Source: Monosporascus cannonballus (Eukaryota; Ascomycota; Sordariomycetes; Xylariales). From it: a DNA stretch of 64,000 bases. The notes below the pieces were generated by a model. That model ran no database searches, was not told where the DNA came from, and worked only from the letters and a program-made list of their open reading frames with translations. Where the stretch lies: assembly GCA_004154925.1 (NCBI GenBank), contig QJNS01000729.1:186001-250000 (forward strand). Direction: 5' to 3'. Both the position numbers and the translations under genes were made by a program. This document shows, in pieces, positions 61,494 through 64,000 of this stretch (the first letter of the stretch is position 1; every line of letters starts with the position of its first letter).

Positions 61494-62814
61494 GTCGGGA
61501 TATCTGTCCTGGGCTTTACGCGTATTTATACGGCGGCGCGTTAGTTCCGCCGGTCTCAACGGGGCGCGACTGGGCGTTATGAGCCAAAGTCGCGCAATCA
61601 TCACGAAATCTTGCGCTAGGCCCCATGCTGGATCCTGTATCGACAGGCATTGCACGTTGGGTAGAATGCTGGTTCAATGAGTGTTTTATTTTTGTTTCGG
61701 ATACCCTTATTAGAAGAAGACTGCCTGTTGTCGACCTTACAGTTATGGTTTACTGGCGTGCTTTGCACCATGTCTACGCTCTTGTTGCATCGACTTTGGC
61801 TAAAATGTCAACTAGGGAAAGTTCTCTAACAATTGCTAGTTAGACAGGCAGAGTATTCCCGTACATATCTGACTAAGGGCCACAAGACAGCAGTTTCCAA
61901 AAGTCTTTATCCGGCCCTCACTATCGCGTTGCTTCGAACGGAAATATGTTCTAGTTGCGGGCGATATGGTTGGATAGTTTATGATGACCTGGTCAGTATA
62001 AGCGTTAATCTATTTTCAAAAAACGTCTACGGCGCTGTGTTGTGACTCTTCGTCGAACGTGTTATGGAATAGTTAGTATAAGTAGCAATGCAAAATATTC
62101 ATGAACCGATCGGATTTCGGGTACTGGCTGTCGCTGTCCCTTGAGTATTTCCCGGGGATTAAGTACATTGCGCAGCTGTTCCGTTTAACAAGACGAGACG
62201 CTCAGAAAAATAAAGCGCGGAAGAACTGCGGGTACACTGTCTCTCACCCTTTTATTTCAGAGACACGTATGCTCTTACAAGGACTATAGTAAAGCATCAA
62301 GATAGTCCGCGTTATTATTATTCGAGGAACTCTATGGGCGTCTTATCTCTTTCTGCCTCTTGCGTCGCTGTTGTTTCTCCGCCTTCCCTCGCTACATACT
62401 CAGGTAGGTGCCTACATGCCTAGACTAGGGGTAGTTGTTCGCTGTCGTTTCGGTAGTCCTCGGCAATTAGTGTCTTGGCTGATGCCCGCTCTCTGGCTCT
62501 TTTTCGTCGCCTTTTAGTAAGCTACAAGGATGTTCACGGAAGCGTCTTGTAGTTCAAGTCAGCACTTTTGGTTCTTACCATTTGCAATGCGAAGCGTTCC
62601 TCCCTGTCGAGGCGAGATCCCATCTGAGTCCTAATAAGTGACCGCCGGGGACTTACTCCGATAACCGAGCCAAAGACGCCGTGCAAACTCGGGGCAGTAA
62701 ACTTAGCAATGAGCACTGCGATTTTGACCGCTGTTTCCGTCTACCCTGGCAGCTATTTTGATAGCCTACCGTGATTACGACGGCGTTGAGAATCTTCCGA
62801 CCACCAGAACCAAG
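61494..62814. other. Intergenic region between the Zn2Cys6 gene and the second ZIP gene
   Basis: Small frames only, none recognisable. An AGGTAGGTGCC word is at 62401. A short upstream frame begins at 62709 (ATGAGCACTGCG), out of frame with the ZIP gene. I see no CAAGGT zinc motif in the 450 bp before the gene. Confidence 0.4.
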
Positions 62815-64000
62815 ATGAAGAACCGCCAATGGCTCGTTTCCGTCGGTAAACAAGGGTCCGTGGGCGACCTGCGTCACGTAAATATGCAATCGACTGATCC
62901 CAAGTTGCTGGCGGCCGAAAGAGGCGGCGGACACCGTTCCCGTCTTTTGGGATGTCTACTTTGGATTTCTTCAGTCCTCGTTACTGCGGCTCTGCTCGCG
63001 TCCTTCCTCGGACCTTCCTTCGCCTCGTCTCGGACTGGACATATGTCGGTCCGCAGCGCTTATCCAGGCACAACATCCGATGACATCATTATTCATCCAC
63101 GTCGGGTGACTGAAGCACCGTCACCGCGGTTGAGCCGGCGAGCGGAGTGCCAGTCAGGGGGCGCAGATGTCGGCAGCGACGACATGGCTCTGCGCATCGG
63201 AGCTATTTTTATTATCCTCGCCGTGTCTTCGTTCGCTTGTGCATTCCCAATCCTCGTGGTCAAGCTCCCGGGCCTGAGAATGCCGGCGGATTTCTTTTTC
63301 GCCGTCCGGCATTTCGGAACCGGCGTCCTCATTGCTACGGCTTTTGTCCACTTGTTACCCACCGCCTTCACGCTGCTCGGGGACCCTTGCTTGTCCGATT
63401 TTTGGACCGAAGACTATCCGGCGATGCCTGGTGCGATCGCGTTGGCGGCCATCTTCCTAGTTACCATAGTGGAAATGCTACTGCACCCGGCTCGTAGCAG
63501 ACTGCCGGAGCGCGCCCCGGCCAACCCGGTATCCAAAGGTGGACCCGGGCTGCAGGGGAGATCCGCCAGCATTGGGCGGAGCCTGTCGAATATAGGCCGC
63601 CGCCCTGCTGGTGATGGCGACGGCGACGACGACGGAGGCGCCCTAGCTAGTCCAAGCCCCCCCAGCGCTTGTGAGCCGGAGCGCGGTATTGAATTGGCCC
63701 CCGAAGCGCCCACGGCGCCGATACCGGCTCTCACCCCAGAGCAGATCCGTAAAAAGGAGATTATGCATGTTCTTCTCCTAGAGATGGGCATCTTGTTTCA
63801 CAGCGTCTTTATCGGCATGGCGCTAAGTGTATCCATCGGCGGTAACGAATTCGTTATTCTTCTTATTGCCATATCGTTCCATCGTGAGTTGCCTCCCCGT
63901 CGTCTTGATATGCTAGCAGCGATTCTTTGCTCACCCGTGGCATGTCAGAAACGTTCGAGGGTCTGGCCCTAGGCTCGAGAATAGCAGGGATAGAGTGGCC
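62815..64000 (+). CDS. ZIP-family zinc/iron transporter, 3' partial
   Basis: Exon 1 62815..63883, intron 63884-63948 (GTGAGT..CAG), exon 2 63949..>64000. The frame is open upstream to a TTG at 62758, but the first ATG is 62815. A hydrophobic segment (CLLWISSVLVTAALLASFL) near residue 50 may be a signal anchor, giving a longer N-terminus than usual. Then come RRAECQSGG, HFGTGVLIATAFVHLLPTAF, a long Gly/Asp/Ala-rich loop with few His, and the TM4 motif LFHSVFIGMAL (His codon 63799-63801). The splice joins SFH to QTFEGLALGSR, completing the HQ.FEG TM5 site. Function is Zn2+ (or Fe2+) uptake. It is clearly diverged from the ZIP gene at 2363-3872 in loop and N-terminus, so a paralogue of another subfamily. 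The window end cuts it before the last three membrane segments. Confidence 0.93.

Noticed and set aside
62758..62814. N-terminal extension of the second ZIP protein by 19 residues
   Set aside because: The upstream frame opens at TTG, not ATG; the first ATG in frame is 62815. An upstream exon cannot be excluded.

Overview
The window is nuclear DNA of a filamentous ascomycete (Pezizomycotina). Spliceosomal introns of 48-123 nt carry GT..AG ends and CTRAY-type branch sites. The products are typically fungal: a Crh-type cell-wall transglycosylase with a GPI signal, a Zn2Cys6 regulator, ZIP transporters, COX15 and a TCO89-like protein. The genome is split into GC-balanced gene islands and extremely AT-rich blocks. 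In the AT blocks CpA/TpG is depleted, TpA is in excess and CpG persists, which is the footprint of repeat-induced point mutation (RIP). I cannot name the species.

Gene islands. 1-9108: 3' part of an intradiol ring-cleavage dioxygenase (+), a six-exon ZIP zinc/iron transporter (-), about 2.9 kb without a convincing gene, then COX15 (+). 23475-31503: a GPI-anchored Crh-family glycosidase (+) and an intronless TCO89-like putative TORC1 subunit (+). 55381-64000: about 3.8 kb without a convincing gene, a DAL81/TamA-like Zn2Cys6 regulator (+), and the 5' part of a second ZIP transporter (+) cut by the window end. The genes are unrelated housekeeping and regulatory functions, not an operon or cluster. 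The link I see is two diverged ZIP transporters about 59 kb apart.

AT block 1 (9109-23474) is a four-level nest. A minus-strand Ty3/Gypsy-like element has LTR ends at both block edges and target duplication TCCAG/CCCAG. Its 5' LTR was hit by a ~1.2 kb non-autonomous DNA element ('family B', 9-bp target duplication). That was split by a plus-strand Gypsy element (16127-22717), and this carries a 208-bp solo LTR that escaped RIP.

AT block 2 (31504-53523) is bounded by the two LTRs of another element (target duplication CCGGT/TCGGT). Inside are a TA-flanked MITE in the 5' LTR, a second family B copy split by a full-length Gypsy element (33721-40982, duplication GTTAC), a solo LTR (duplication ATTAG), a 478-bp TRIM with two 124-bp LTRs and duplication TTATA, and a 5'-truncated Gypsy copy. 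Immediately to the right, 53551-55380 is a Fot1/pogo-type transposon with 40-bp perfect inverted repeats, a TA duplication and a decayed transposase.

I found no evidence of a dedicated new enzymatic system. The most unusual content is the reconstructable insertion history, family B with its internal ~165-bp period and inverted arms, the TRIM, and decayed antisense coiled-coil ORFs in the 3' region of two Gypsy copies.
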